A stretch of DNA of 5,301 nucleotides from Candidatus Aminicenantota bacterium (GTDB taxonomy: Bacteria > Acidobacteriota > UBA6911 > RPQK01 > JAJDTT01): assembly GCA_026706325.1 (NCBI GenBank), contig JAPOYZ010000380.1, positions 1 to 5,301 of the forward strand. The letters are read 5' to 3'. Below are positions 1 to 5,301 of this stretch, piece after piece. The stretch's first letter is position 1. Each line of letters opens with the position of its first letter. The translations under genes were made by a program, and so were the position numbers. The notes beneath the pieces were generated by a model. That model ran no database searches, was not told where the DNA came from, and was given only the letters and a program-made list of their open reading frames with translations.

Positions 1-379
1 CCGAATCGGGAAGCTGATTCACCAGGACCACTTCCGCCCCCAGAGACCTCATCATGCGCGCCCGCTCTCCCGAGTTGCCCTTGGACATGACCGCCACGAA
101 GGGATAGCCCTTGAGGCCGCAGACGATGGCCAGGCCGGTCCCGGTGTTCCCGCTGGTGAGCTCGATCACCGTCTGTCCCGGGCGGATCTCGCCGCCGGCT
201 TCGGCATCTTCGATGATCTGCCGCGCGATCCGGTCCTTCTTGGAAAAACCCGGATTGAGGTGGTCCAGCTTGGCCAGGATCCGGCCCGGTACGCCGCTGG
301 TGATCCGGGAGAGTTCGACCAGGGGAGTCCGGCCGATGGCCTCTACGGCGGAGGGGAGGAGCGACTCGTGTCGAGCCAT
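1..379 (-). CDS. Cysteine synthase-like PLP-dependent enzyme (fold type II), C-terminus cut by window edge
   Basis: Translating the minus strand from the ATG at 379-377 gives 126 residues that run off the window, so this is the N-terminal third to half of a protein of about 300 residues or more. Seen: a start typical of the O-acetylserine sulfhydrylase/cystathionine beta-synthase superfamily (AIGRTPLVEL, residues 14-23); the PLP-lysine segment NPGFSKKDRIA (42-52), Schiff-base lysine probably K48; and the PLP-phosphate loop TSGNTG (75-80). Known: these enzymes do beta-replacement or beta-elimination on serine, O-acetylserine, O-phosphoserine or cysteine in the cytoplasm. Odd: the lysine segment reads GFSKKDR where classical CysK has GGSVKDR, and the region after the loop reads MSKGNSGERARMM (98-110) rather than the CysK-type MPxTMSxERR. 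This points to a side branch of the family, not clearly the housekeeping CysK. It begins 18 bp after the TIM-barrel gene stop, with only a weak ribosome site, so translational coupling is likely. Family is secure; substrate is unknown. Confidence -1.
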   Translation of the reverse strand, partial: MARHESLLPSAVEAIGRTPLVELSRITSGVPGRILAKLDHLNPGFSKKDRIARQIIEDAEAGGEIRPGQTVIELTSGNTGTGLAIVCGLKGYPFVAVMSKGNSGERARMMRSLGAEVVLVNQLPDS

Positions 380-397
380 TTCAGTCCAGATGCCGGC

Positions 398-1441
398 TCA
401 CTCCTCCCAACCGTGGGCATCGCGAACCTGGATCATGCTGGAGAGAATCTGGTTCCAGGTTCCAGGGTCCGACATGATCCGGTTGGGGAACATGCAGCCG
501 TCCCAACAGATGTGCCGGCAGGTTTGCGTGACTTTCCCATCGGAGTCCCGAAGCCAGTGCCCGGCCGCCCGGACGATGTCCAGCTTCCCGCCGGGATCTG
601 AGGGCAGGCAGTGGCGGCCCGTCTTGTCGTGGGAGCCGGAACCCTTGACCGTGGCGTCGTTCTGGGCGACGTGGAAATCGATGGTCCAGGGTCGGAGGCT
701 GTCGGTGAGGGTCCGGTAGGCTTCCTCGAAAGCCTCCTGGTCGTCCCAGTCGAAACCCGCCGGCACGATGGCGTCGCTCGCCGCGTTGACGCCCAGCAGA
801 TAGAGCAACGTGTGAGCCATGTCCGCCTGAAAGCCCAGAATCTCCGGCCGGTCCACCAGTTCCAGGAGCTTCAGCATCTCCTTCCAACTGTGCATGCCGC
901 CCCAGCAGACTTCTCCCTCGGCCGCCAGGAGCTCGCCCTGGTCCCCGGCCCGGGCGCACGCTTCCCGGAAGGTATCGGCGATGCGCCTGGTGTTTGCCTC
1001 CGGGTCGGCCGCCCAGGTGCCCGGATCCACCGAGGAATCGATGCGGACCACGCCGTAGGGACGCACTTCCAACTCCCGGAGCCGCCGGGCAATGGCGCAG
1101 GCCTTCTCGACCATGCTCAGGAACCGTCCCCGTTCGGACTCGTCTCCCATGGCCGATCCGCCGCCGGTGGGAGGCCACACGGGAGCCACCACGCTTCCTA
1201 TGACCAGACCCAGCGCGTGGACCTTCTCGGCCAATCGCTTCAGGTCGTCGTCGGTGGAGTCGATGTCCACGTGGGGAGCGCTCAGGAAGAGGTCCACCCC
1301 GTCGAACCGGACGCCGTCCACCTCGGCCGCCGCCGTCCAGTCCAGCATGGTGTCCAGATCGATGAAGGGCTCCTCGGCATCCGGTCCCTTCCCCACGACT
1401 CCCGGCCAACCGGCATTGTGAAGCTTCGGATAGTTGTTCAT
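398..1441 (-). CDS. Sugar phosphate isomerase/epimerase-like TIM-barrel protein
   Basis: A complete 347-residue protein, normal to slightly long for the xylose-isomerase-like TIM-barrel (AP endonuclease 2) superfamily, which includes sugar and polyol epimerases, isomerases and dehydratases using a divalent metal. Seen: alternating strand/helix pattern, with barrel-like strands around VDGVRFDGVDLF (41-52), LGLVIGSVVAPVW (77-89), PYGVVRID (128-135), ILGFQADMAHT (201-211) and WTIDFHV (252-258). Likely metal or catalytic residues are E175 or E177 (AAEGEVCWGG), D207 and H210 (QADMAH), H257 (DFHVAQND) and H271/H277 (SHDKTGRH). No signal peptide, so it should be cytoplasmic. A C-terminal cluster C308-x-H310-x-C312-x3-C316 could form a second metal site. 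The ATG at 1441 lies 13 bp after the upstream stop and agrees with where the conserved part begins; its ribosome site is weak, fitting translational coupling. The fold is fairly certain. The substrate is not: a dehydratase or lyase role is equally possible. Confidence -1.
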   Translation of the reverse strand: MNNYPKLHNAGWPGVVGKGPDAEEPFIDLDTMLDWTAAAEVDGVRFDGVDLFLSAPHVDIDSTDDDLKRLAEKVHALGLVIGSVVAPVWPPTGGGSAMGDESERGRFLSMVEKACAIARRLRELEVRPYGVVRIDSSVDPGTWAADPEANTRRIADTFREACARAGDQGELLAAEGEVCWGGMHSWKEMLKLLELVDRPEILGFQADMAHTLLYLLGVNAASDAIVPAGFDWDDQEAFEEAYRTLTDSLRPWTIDFHVAQNDATVKGSGSHDKTGRHCLPSDPGGKLDIVRAAGHWLRDSDGKVTQTCRHICWDGCMFPNRIMSDPGTWNQILSSMIQVRDAHGWEE

Positions 1442-1454
1442 GGTCTCGGCCCCG

Positions 1455-1661
1455 TTAGAAAAGAGTGTAGATGAATGGCGCCGCCGCCGAACCCGACAGC
1501 ACGATCAGAACCCCCAACAGCAACAGCACGACGATGATTGGGGTCAGCCACCACTTCTTGTTGTGGCGCAGGAAGTCCCAGAATTCCCGGACGATTCCGG
1601 TCCGGGGCCCTTCGGCGTCCTGGCGGAATCGCGCAACCTCGGACGAGCCTTCGTCGGTCAT
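1455..1661 (-). CDS. DUF5989 family small membrane protein (SxtK-like position)
   Basis: A 68-residue protein with one transmembrane helix (about 39-61). The membrane segment is preceded by a basic/aromatic patch, EFWDFLRHNKKWW (26-38), and followed by a conserved-looking tail, APFIYTLF (61-68), at the very C-terminus. This layout (charged N-terminus, KKWWLxPI, hydrophobic run, APFIYTLF) is the DUF5989 pattern as I remember it. Known: members are small, of unknown function, and commonly sit beside SxtJ-family genes; sxtK in cyanobacterial saxitoxin clusters is a similarly small protein directly after sxtJ. The same order holds here: it starts 21 bp after the SxtJ-like stop. Possible ribosome sites are GGAAG about 6 bases before the ATG, or GGGAGG about 15 bases before it. 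The basic patch before the helix suggests a cytoplasmic N-terminus. The first 20 residues are an extension beyond the usual core. Likely partners the SxtJ protein in the inner membrane; its job is unknown. Confidence -1.
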   Translation of the reverse strand: MTDEGSSEVARFRQDAEGPRTGIVREFWDFLRHNKKWWLTPIIVVLLLLGVLIVLSGSAAAPFIYTLF

Positions 1662-1682
1662 GGAACGCTTCCGGAACCTCCC

Positions 1683-2102
1683 TCAGAATTGACGAAAGTA
1701 ACGCTTCGGATCGTGGCCGGGGTCGTGGGAAACCCAATAGGTGTCCCGTTTCCGGTCCAGCTTCAACCCCAGCGGATCGGGCCGGAACCAGCGTACCACG
1801 AGTCCGATGGGAGTGAGGATCAGGAAATAGATGACGGCCAGGATCAGGTGCGAGATGGTCCAACCGATGGGAAATACGGCATACAGCCAACCCACGTAAA
1901 AGGGCCGCACCCAGGCCGGTCTCAGCCATCCGACGATGGCGCCCGTCACACCCAGCGACCAGATGGCTCCCGCCAGGGTCCAATCGCCGGACCCGTACAC
2001 CCGCCAGGCTCCCAGGACGGCACAGAAGATGGGAAATCCGATGACGGCGAACTGGCGGAGCTCACGGTTCGAAGGGTGCTTGTTGATCTCGATGATGGCC
2101 AC
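1683..2102 (-). CDS. SxtJ family membrane protein (GTG start preferred)
   Basis: A 139-residue inner-membrane protein from the GTG at 2102-2100. Seen: a short polar start with NKHPSNRELRQF (7-18), hydrophobic spans at about 19-36, 43-60 and 68-103 (the last long enough for two helices), the motif TPIGLVVRWFRPDPLG (97-112), and a polar tail ending KRYFRQF (133-139). The ELRQF start, the TPIGLxxR...DPL motif and the RQF end match the SxtJ family as I remember it. That family is named from the saxitoxin cluster, where SxtJ is about the same length. Its function is unknown, though it normally sits near a carbamoyltransferase. Start choice: an in-frame ATG exists at 2129 (148 residues) but has no ribosome site. 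The GTG has GGAG at 2117-2114 with 11 bases between, and it puts the conserved core right at the N-terminus. This is the first gene of the minus-strand operon. No carbamoyltransferase lies upstream of it. Confidence -1.
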   Translation of the reverse strand: MAIIEINKHPSNRELRQFAVIGFPIFCAVLGAWRVYGSGDWTLAGAIWSLGVTGAIVGWLRPAWVRPFYVGWLYAVFPIGWTISHLILAVIYFLILTPIGLVVRWFRPDPLGLKLDRKRDTYWVSHDPGHDPKRYFRQF

Positions 2103-2192
2103 GATTCGCTGGTCTCCGAAGCAGCCCATGAAGCGGGATCACGGCGCCTGCAATCCCCGAAATCCCAGCCTTGGCAGTTGTTTCCGGAATCG

Positions 2193-2225
2193 CTCGAAAA
2201 GTCCTCGAAAACGACTCGAAAGGGG
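2193..2225. repeat. Three tandem 11-bp repeats (CTCGAAAA core)
   Basis: CTCGAAAA occurs at 2193-2200 and 2204-2211, and CTCGAAAG at 2215-2222. The starts are exactly 11 bp apart, so each core falls on the same face of the helix. The last three bases of each unit vary (GTC, CGA, GGG). The block lies about 90-125 bp upstream of the SxtJ-like start and about 270 bp from the HTH gene start, which favours a role with the minus-strand operon. It could be a set of regulator half-sites or phased A-tracts that bend DNA. It could also be chance. Confidence -1.
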
Positions 2226-2478
2226 GCCGCTCAGGCGAAGGGAGAGCATAGCGTAATCCGCCGGAATCCGGAACCGAAGTTGGGCATTCGGGGCGACCCC
2301 TTCGACACCCTTTTCCTCCGTTTTGGGGCCACTGTACCGTTCCGGTCACATGCTAGCGCGATTTATTGCCGGAGCCTCCGTTTACACGAATGTGATGCGG
2401 TGGGAATGTACTTCGTCCGGACCGTAGGGGATGCACTTTTTATGGTACAACTCGTGTCGTGGTGGAATGCCGCTGAAT

Positions 2479-2482
2479 GGAG
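2479..2482 (+). promoter_or_regulatory. Ribosome binding site deciding the start of the HTH gene
   Basis: GGAG lies 8 bases before the ATG at 2491. The longer in-frame reading from the ATG at 2431 has no comparable site, and its extra 20 residues look like random sequence. This supports the 92-residue product. Confidence -1.
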
Positions 2483-2490
2483 TTGGAACA

Positions 2491-2769
2491 ATGAGCGTGA
2501 AACACATGGGATCGACCCTTGATGATTTTCTCAGAGAAGAAGGCACCTTCGATGAAGCCCAAACGCAGGCGATCAAGGAAGTTGTCGCGTGGCAACTAGC
2601 CGCCGCCATGAAGAGCAGGAATCTCTCCAAAAGCAAAATGGCCAGACTGCTGAAGACCAGCCGATCCCAGGTGGACCGCCTGCTCGACCCGAACGACGAC
2701 ATTACGCTCTCCAGCCTCCAACGGGCGGCGGCGATGGTCGGACGACGTGTGAATATCGAATTGGTTTAG
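2491..2769 (+). CDS. HigA/XRE-type helix-turn-helix protein, orphan antitoxin-like regulator
   Basis: A 92-residue DNA-binding protein. Seen: MGSTLDDFLREEG (6-18), a start typical of small antitoxin-like XRE proteins; a helix containing VVAWQLAAAM (31-40); the HTH with SKSKMARLLKTSR (46-58) as the positioning helix and turn, and SRSQVDRLLD (57-66) as the recognition helix; then ITLSSLQRAAAMVGRRVNIELV (71-92), the usual last helix and strand. Known: relatives are antitoxins or autorepressors of type II toxin-antitoxin loci, with a RelE/HigB-like toxin normally just upstream. Here there is no toxin on either side: upstream is a 388-bp gap and downstream a convergent receptor gene. It may therefore be a solitary regulator, perhaps of its own promoter or of the divergent operon. 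The ATG at 2491 is chosen for its GGAG site and fit to the family; the ATG at 2506 is a possible alternative. The gene looks less GC-rich than its neighbours, which would fit horizontal acquisition. Confidence -1.
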   Translation: MSVKHMGSTLDDFLREEGTFDEAQTQAIKEVVAWQLAAAMKSRNLSKSKMARLLKTSRSQVDRLLDPNDDITLSSLQRAAAMVGRRVNIELV

Positions 2770-2851
2770 CTCCTTGGGATAGTTGTTTCCCAGATCTCCA
2801 TTCTCTCTCAAATGCTTCCCCATGGACCGGAGCCGGGCGGAATCTCGGAAG

Positions 2852-2887
2852 AAAAAAGCCTGACTCAAATTGGGAGCACTCCAATTG
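2852..2887 (-). terminator. Possible weak terminator downstream of the TonB-dependent receptor gene
   Basis: Reading the minus strand, CAATTGGA (2887-2880) can pair with TCCCAATT (2875-2868) across a GTGC loop, with one bulged C. Ten bases later comes TTTTTT (2857-2852). The T-run is further from the stem than in a classical intrinsic terminator and the stem is AT-rich, so support is weak. It lies about 50 bp past the receptor stop codon. Confidence -1.
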
Positions 2888-2909
2888 CTGTTTGCGGTTC
2901 GGTATTGAA

Positions 2910-2935
2910 GAGGTGGGACAGGAAAGTCCCACCTC
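2910..2935. repeat. Perfect 10-bp inverted repeat (REP-like or terminator hairpin)
   Basis: GAGGTGGGAC (2910-2919) and GTCCCACCTC (2926-2935) are exact reverse complements around a 6-base AGGAAA loop. The right arm directly abuts the receptor stop codon (2938-2936 on the minus strand). It sits between two convergent genes, so it could stop transcription from both sides. However, neither side has a T-run, so it is not a textbook intrinsic terminator. A dispersed REP-like intergenic repeat is an equally good explanation. The inverted repeat itself is certain; its role is not. Confidence -1.
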
Positions 2936-5301
2936 CTAGAACGAGTATTTGAGCGCCAACTGGAGTTGGCGGCCGGCGAGGGCGCGGCCGACGACTCCGA
3001 ATTCGGGGGTTCCGAACTGGGTGATCCCGTCCCGGGCCCGAGGGTTGAAGTTGGCCCGGTTGAGAGTGTTGAACGCCTCCAGCCTCACCTCGAGAGTCTC
3101 CTCGTCCCGAACCCGCAGGACGCGGCGGAGGGAGACGTCCAGGTTGATGACCCCGGGACCCTCGATGGTGTTGCGCCCCCCGTTTCCGTAGCGAAACCCT
3201 TTCGGCCGGACGAAGGCGGAGGTGTCGAACCAGCGCTGGGGATGCCTCTGCGACGATGGCAGATTGGCTTCACGGATCCGATCGGGCCACTGGGAGTATT
3301 GCGACCCGGTGTCGAGCGGATCGCCGGGCAGATAGACGGTGAACCAGGGCCCGTCCTGGAAGGTGGAAATCCCATGGAGCGACCAGCCGCCCAGGATTCT
3401 TCCGATCCATCCGGTCCGCACGAATTGCCTCCTGGGACCGAAGGGGAGGTCGTAGCTGCCGGATAAGAGAAGACGCTTTTTGATCTGGGAGTTCGCCACC
3501 CCTCGATTCAGTTCCGGCGACAGGTTGATGGACCGAAGCAGGAGGTTGCTCTGGTTCCCCTGGTCCCCTCCCCCCGTGTCCATCAGGCTCGACCAGGAAA
3601 ATGCCCCCTGCAATCTGAGCCCGTCGGGGCCCGGCCTCTTTTCCAACTGGAGAAATGAGCTGTGATACCAGGCGTCGGCGAAGGCTCCCGTGAACAGGAC
3701 CGTCTGCAGCTCGGGAAAGGGGCGCCTGGACTGCCGGTCACCGCTGCCGGGCGCCGCGTCGTTGAAGGAGACCGTTTCCAACCGGCCGCCGGTTCGCGAG
3801 TTTTGGTAGCCCACGTCCAGTATCAGCTCGGGGGTCCATCGGTGTTGCAGCGACAGTCCCCAGGTGCGGGTCCGGGGCAACGCCGTGGGTGTCTCGTGCC
3901 CCGTCAGGAGGGGAACGGCTGAACTGGCCAACGGGGCGGGAAAGGGATCGGAGAGGGACAACCCGGGACTCTCCAGCGGGCCGTTGAAGATCAGAAGCCG
4001 GGATCCGGGCCGGGGGTTCTTCCCCATTCCCTGAATCATCGAGAGATCGGTCTCATTGGAATAGAGCCCGAGTCCCAGATGGAGCACCGAGGACCGTCCC
4101 AGCCGAAGAGCCATTGCCAGCCGGGGCAGCAGGCCCTCCCAGGGCCTCCATTCGACCAGCGGATAATTGGGGAGGAAACGGCCCGTCTCCCACGGCGCCA
4201 GCTCCAGGTCCAGCAGAGGAGGGATCAGGTCCCCTGAGACGGGATCGAAGTTGCCCATGAATCCCCGCTTATCCCGCCACGGGTATCTCCACTCGTGCCG
4301 GAGGCCCAGGGTCAGAGAGAGATCGGGCGTGATGCGCCAGCGGTCCTGGAGGTAGCTGTAGATGCTGTTCTGATGATAGTTGCCCCGGCGTTCCTCGCCT
4401 CCCAACAGGGTCCTGGAAGGGTAACCCAACAGGAAGTCGGCAAACCCGTTTCCGGTGTAGCGATCGTAGAAATCGATTTGGGACCGTCCCTGCAGCCCGA
4501 ATAAGTTGTAATTCTGGCGGAACTCCACCCCCATCTGGATCGAGTGGTGCCCGCGCTGAAGCGTCAGATCGTCCTTCACCTGCCAGTTGCCGATGTTGAC
4601 GGGTCCGATCCTCTGGAGGTCCCCGAAGCCCGTATATCCCTGGATCGACACCAGGGGAATGCCGTCGCGGTCGATCTCCGTCTCCAGCAGTTGAGGGATT
4701 CCCAACCGCCGCACGGCGTCGGTCTTGGGCCGGGCCACCGCGGCCGTGTAGGGTCGCCGGTACCAGTGCAGGCCGAAATAGTTGACCGAACCTGCGGAGA
4801 GCCTCCGGGTGTTGGTGATGGCTTGGCTGTAGGTCTTGAGGGGCATCCGGGTTGAGAACACGCTGAAAACCCCTGCCCGGAAGTAGGGCCGCCGATCACC
4901 GGAGAAACGGAATGCCCAACTGCTGGACGAGGAAGTCCGCAGGTCGACGCGGGCGATGAGTTGGCGATTGTCGTGCGGCCGCCTGGAATCGGGACTCGTG
5001 AAGTTGAGCGGGCCCACCGTGTTGGGAAGGGGATAGAAACTGAGCAGTTGGCGGGCCACCGGGTCGATTCGATGGGCCGGTATCCGATTCCCGGGAAACG
5101 GTTTCCCGGTCAACGGATCCAGGATGGAGCTGGAGAACCTCCCTTCACGCTCTTCCGGCGTGGGCACCACGGCCGTCAAGGGGAGTGTCTCCCGGATGGT
5201 GTAGTGCAAATAGGAGAGAAAGAACCAGGCGCGGTCCCGGTCCCGGTTCAGGCCGGGAAGGATCAGGGGACCTCCCAGAGTGCCCCCCATCTGGTTCCGT
5301 T
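2936..5301 (-). CDS. Oar-like TonB-dependent outer-membrane receptor, N-terminus beyond window edge
   Basis: The frame is open to the window edge, so this is the C-terminal ~788 residues of a protein probably near 1000 residues. The ATG at 5290 is internal: residues before it (RNQ) complete the conserved RNQxGGTLGGP motif of the plug region. Counting from that Met, seen: GGTLGGP (2-8), AWFFLSYLHY (21-30), VVPTPEEREGRFS (41-53), DPLTGKPFPGNRIPAHRIDP (58-77) with FYPLPN (85-90), NGFADFLLGYPS (281-292), the barrel segment YLQDRWRITPDLSLTLGLRHEW (313-334), WYHSSFLQLEKR (541-552), the DLPFG...GGWSLHGISTFQDGPWFTV region (614-652), RYGNGGRN and LEAFNTLNRANFNP (700-751), and a C-terminal LALKYSF ending in Phe, as expected for outer-membrane barrel assembly. 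Known: such receptors have a signal peptide, a carboxypeptidase-regulatory-like domain, a plug and a barrel, and take up or bind large ligands using TonB energy; ligands are mostly unknown. No neighbouring degradative gene in the window suggests its ligand. Confidence -1.
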   Translation of the reverse strand, partial: RNQMGGTLGGPLILPGLNRDRDRAWFFLSYLHYTIRETLPLTAVVPTPEEREGRFSSSILDPLTGKPFPGNRIPAHRIDPVARQLLSFYPLPNTVGPLNFTSPDSRRPHDNRQLIARVDLRTSSSSSWAFRFSGDRRPYFRAGVFSVFSTRMPLKTYSQAITNTRRLSAGSVNYFGLHWYRRPYTAAVARPKTDAVRRLGIPQLLETEIDRDGIPLVSIQGYTGFGDLQRIGPVNIGNWQVKDDLTLQRGHHSIQMGVEFRQNYNLFGLQGRSQIDFYDRYTGNGFADFLLGYPSRTLLGGEERRGNYHQNSIYSYLQDRWRITPDLSLTLGLRHEWRYPWRDKRGFMGNFDPVSGDLIPPLLDLELAPWETGRFLPNYPLVEWRPWEGLLPRLAMALRLGRSSVLHLGLGLYSNETDLSMIQGMGKNPRPGSRLLIFNGPLESPGLSLSDPFPAPLASSAVPLLTGHETPTALPRTRTWGLSLQHRWTPELILDVGYQNSRTGGRLETVSFNDAAPGSGDRQSRRPFPELQTVLFTGAFADAWYHSSFLQLEKRPGPDGLRLQGAFSWSSLMDTGGGDQGNQSNLLLRSINLSPELNRGVANSQIKKRLLLSGSYDLPFGPRRQFVRTGWIGRILGGWSLHGISTFQDGPWFTVYLPGDPLDTGSQYSQWPDRIREANLPSSQRHPQRWFDTSAFVRPKGFRYGNGGRNTIEGPGVINLDVSLRRVLRVRDEETLEVRLEAFNTLNRANFNPRARDGITQFGTPEFGVVGRALAGRQLQLALKYSF

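Larger units (their letters stand above)
2103..2490. other. Divergent intergenic region between SxtJ-like gene and HTH gene
   Basis: This 388-bp stretch separates two divergent genes and should hold both promoters. Open frames cross it on both strands, but they are proline/arginine-rich shadows continuing from the flanking genes in other frames, with no recognisable domain. No toxin gene of the RelE/HigB type is visible ahead of the HTH gene. Visible contents: a three-copy 11-bp direct repeat (2193-2225), a TTCCGGAA palindrome (2182-2189) just beside it, and a near-palindrome CCGGAATCCGG (2261-2271). For the minus operon a poor promoter could be TTCCGG (2273-2268) and TATGCT (2250-2245), 17 bp apart. 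For the HTH gene, an AT-rich patch TTTTTATGGTACAA (2437-2450) is the likeliest promoter area. None of these boxes is close to consensus, so the promoter positions are guesses. Confidence -1.

Noticed and set aside
381..1409. A 342-codon minus-strand open frame overlapping the TIM-barrel gene
   Set aside because: Its Gly/Arg/Pro-rich product is a typical GC-rich shadow in another frame. The 347-residue frame has the coherent protein fold and motifs.
111..1474. Long plus-strand frames at 111-719 and 611-1474
   Set aside because: They are antisense to the PLP-enzyme and TIM-barrel genes, with no domain-like pattern and no ribosome site.
2062..2349. A 95-codon minus-strand frame that could be a gene ahead of the SxtJ-like gene
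   Set aside because: It overlaps the start of the SxtJ-like gene, is Arg/Pro-rich and resembles no family. I considered it as a degraded carbamoyltransferase end but saw no supporting motif.
2437..2450. AT-rich TTTTTATGGTACAA patch as a defined promoter
   Set aside because: It is a plausible promoter area for the HTH gene, but no well-spaced -35 box is visible, so it is not listed as a separate feature.
1434..2522. A 362-codon plus-strand open frame across the intergenic region
   Set aside because: It lies antisense to the SxtJ-like and DUF5989 genes, is low-complexity and hydrophilic with no recognisable domain, and its length follows from the high GC content. The minus-strand genes have clear family matches.
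2382..2702. A 106-codon minus-strand frame with a hydrophobic stretch
   Set aside because: It is antisense to the HTH gene, and its hydrophobic part simply mirrors the HTH codons.
2966..3466. Plus-strand frames opposite the receptor gene (2966-3466, 3662-3922, 4544-4855 and others)
   Set aside because: All lie antisense to a receptor frame with many clear family motifs, and none has a recognisable product.

Overview
The window looks like chromosomal DNA from a GC-rich, Gram-negative bacterium. The best guess is an uncultured member of the Acidobacteriota. The main reason is the long Oar-type TonB-dependent receptor, a family greatly expanded in that phylum. The high-GC coding style and the SxtJ/DUF5989 pair fit but do not prove it. 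No rRNA, tRNA, CRISPR array or insertion sequence is visible.

Left half (1-2102, all minus strand): four tightly packed genes that read as one operon, with gaps of 13-21 bp. In transcription order they are: a 139-aa SxtJ-family membrane protein (2102-1683); a 68-aa single-span DUF5989 protein (1661-1455); a 347-aa xylose-isomerase-like TIM-barrel protein (1441-398); and a cysteine-synthase-like PLP enzyme (379 to beyond base 1, so C-terminally cut by the window edge). SxtJ and the small DUF5989 protein usually travel with a NodU/SxtI-type O-carbamoyltransferase. None lies at the 5' side here, so either it is past base 1 or this locus pairs them with a different, undescribed enzyme set.

Middle (2103-2490): a 388-bp divergent intergenic region. 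It has no convincing gene, but it carries three direct copies of CTCGAAAA at an exact 11-bp spacing (2193-2225), a good candidate for a regulator site or phased A-tracts. To its right, on the plus strand, is a 92-aa HTH protein resembling HigA/XRE antitoxins (2491-2769). It has no toxin gene on either side. Its base composition looks less GC-rich than its neighbours.

Right half (2936-5301, minus strand): the C-terminal ~788 residues of an Oar-like TonB-dependent outer-membrane receptor. Its N-terminal part (signal peptide, carboxypeptidase-regulatory-like domain, start of plug) lies beyond base 5301. It converges with the HTH gene. Between them are a perfect 10-bp inverted repeat touching the receptor stop codon and a weaker hairpin followed by a T-run on the minus strand.

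The most interesting part is the four-gene operon: a membrane pair of unknown function joined to a possible sugar or polyol isomerase and a divergent PLP enzyme. This suggests a small-molecule modification or envelope function, but its chemistry cannot be read from the sequence alone.
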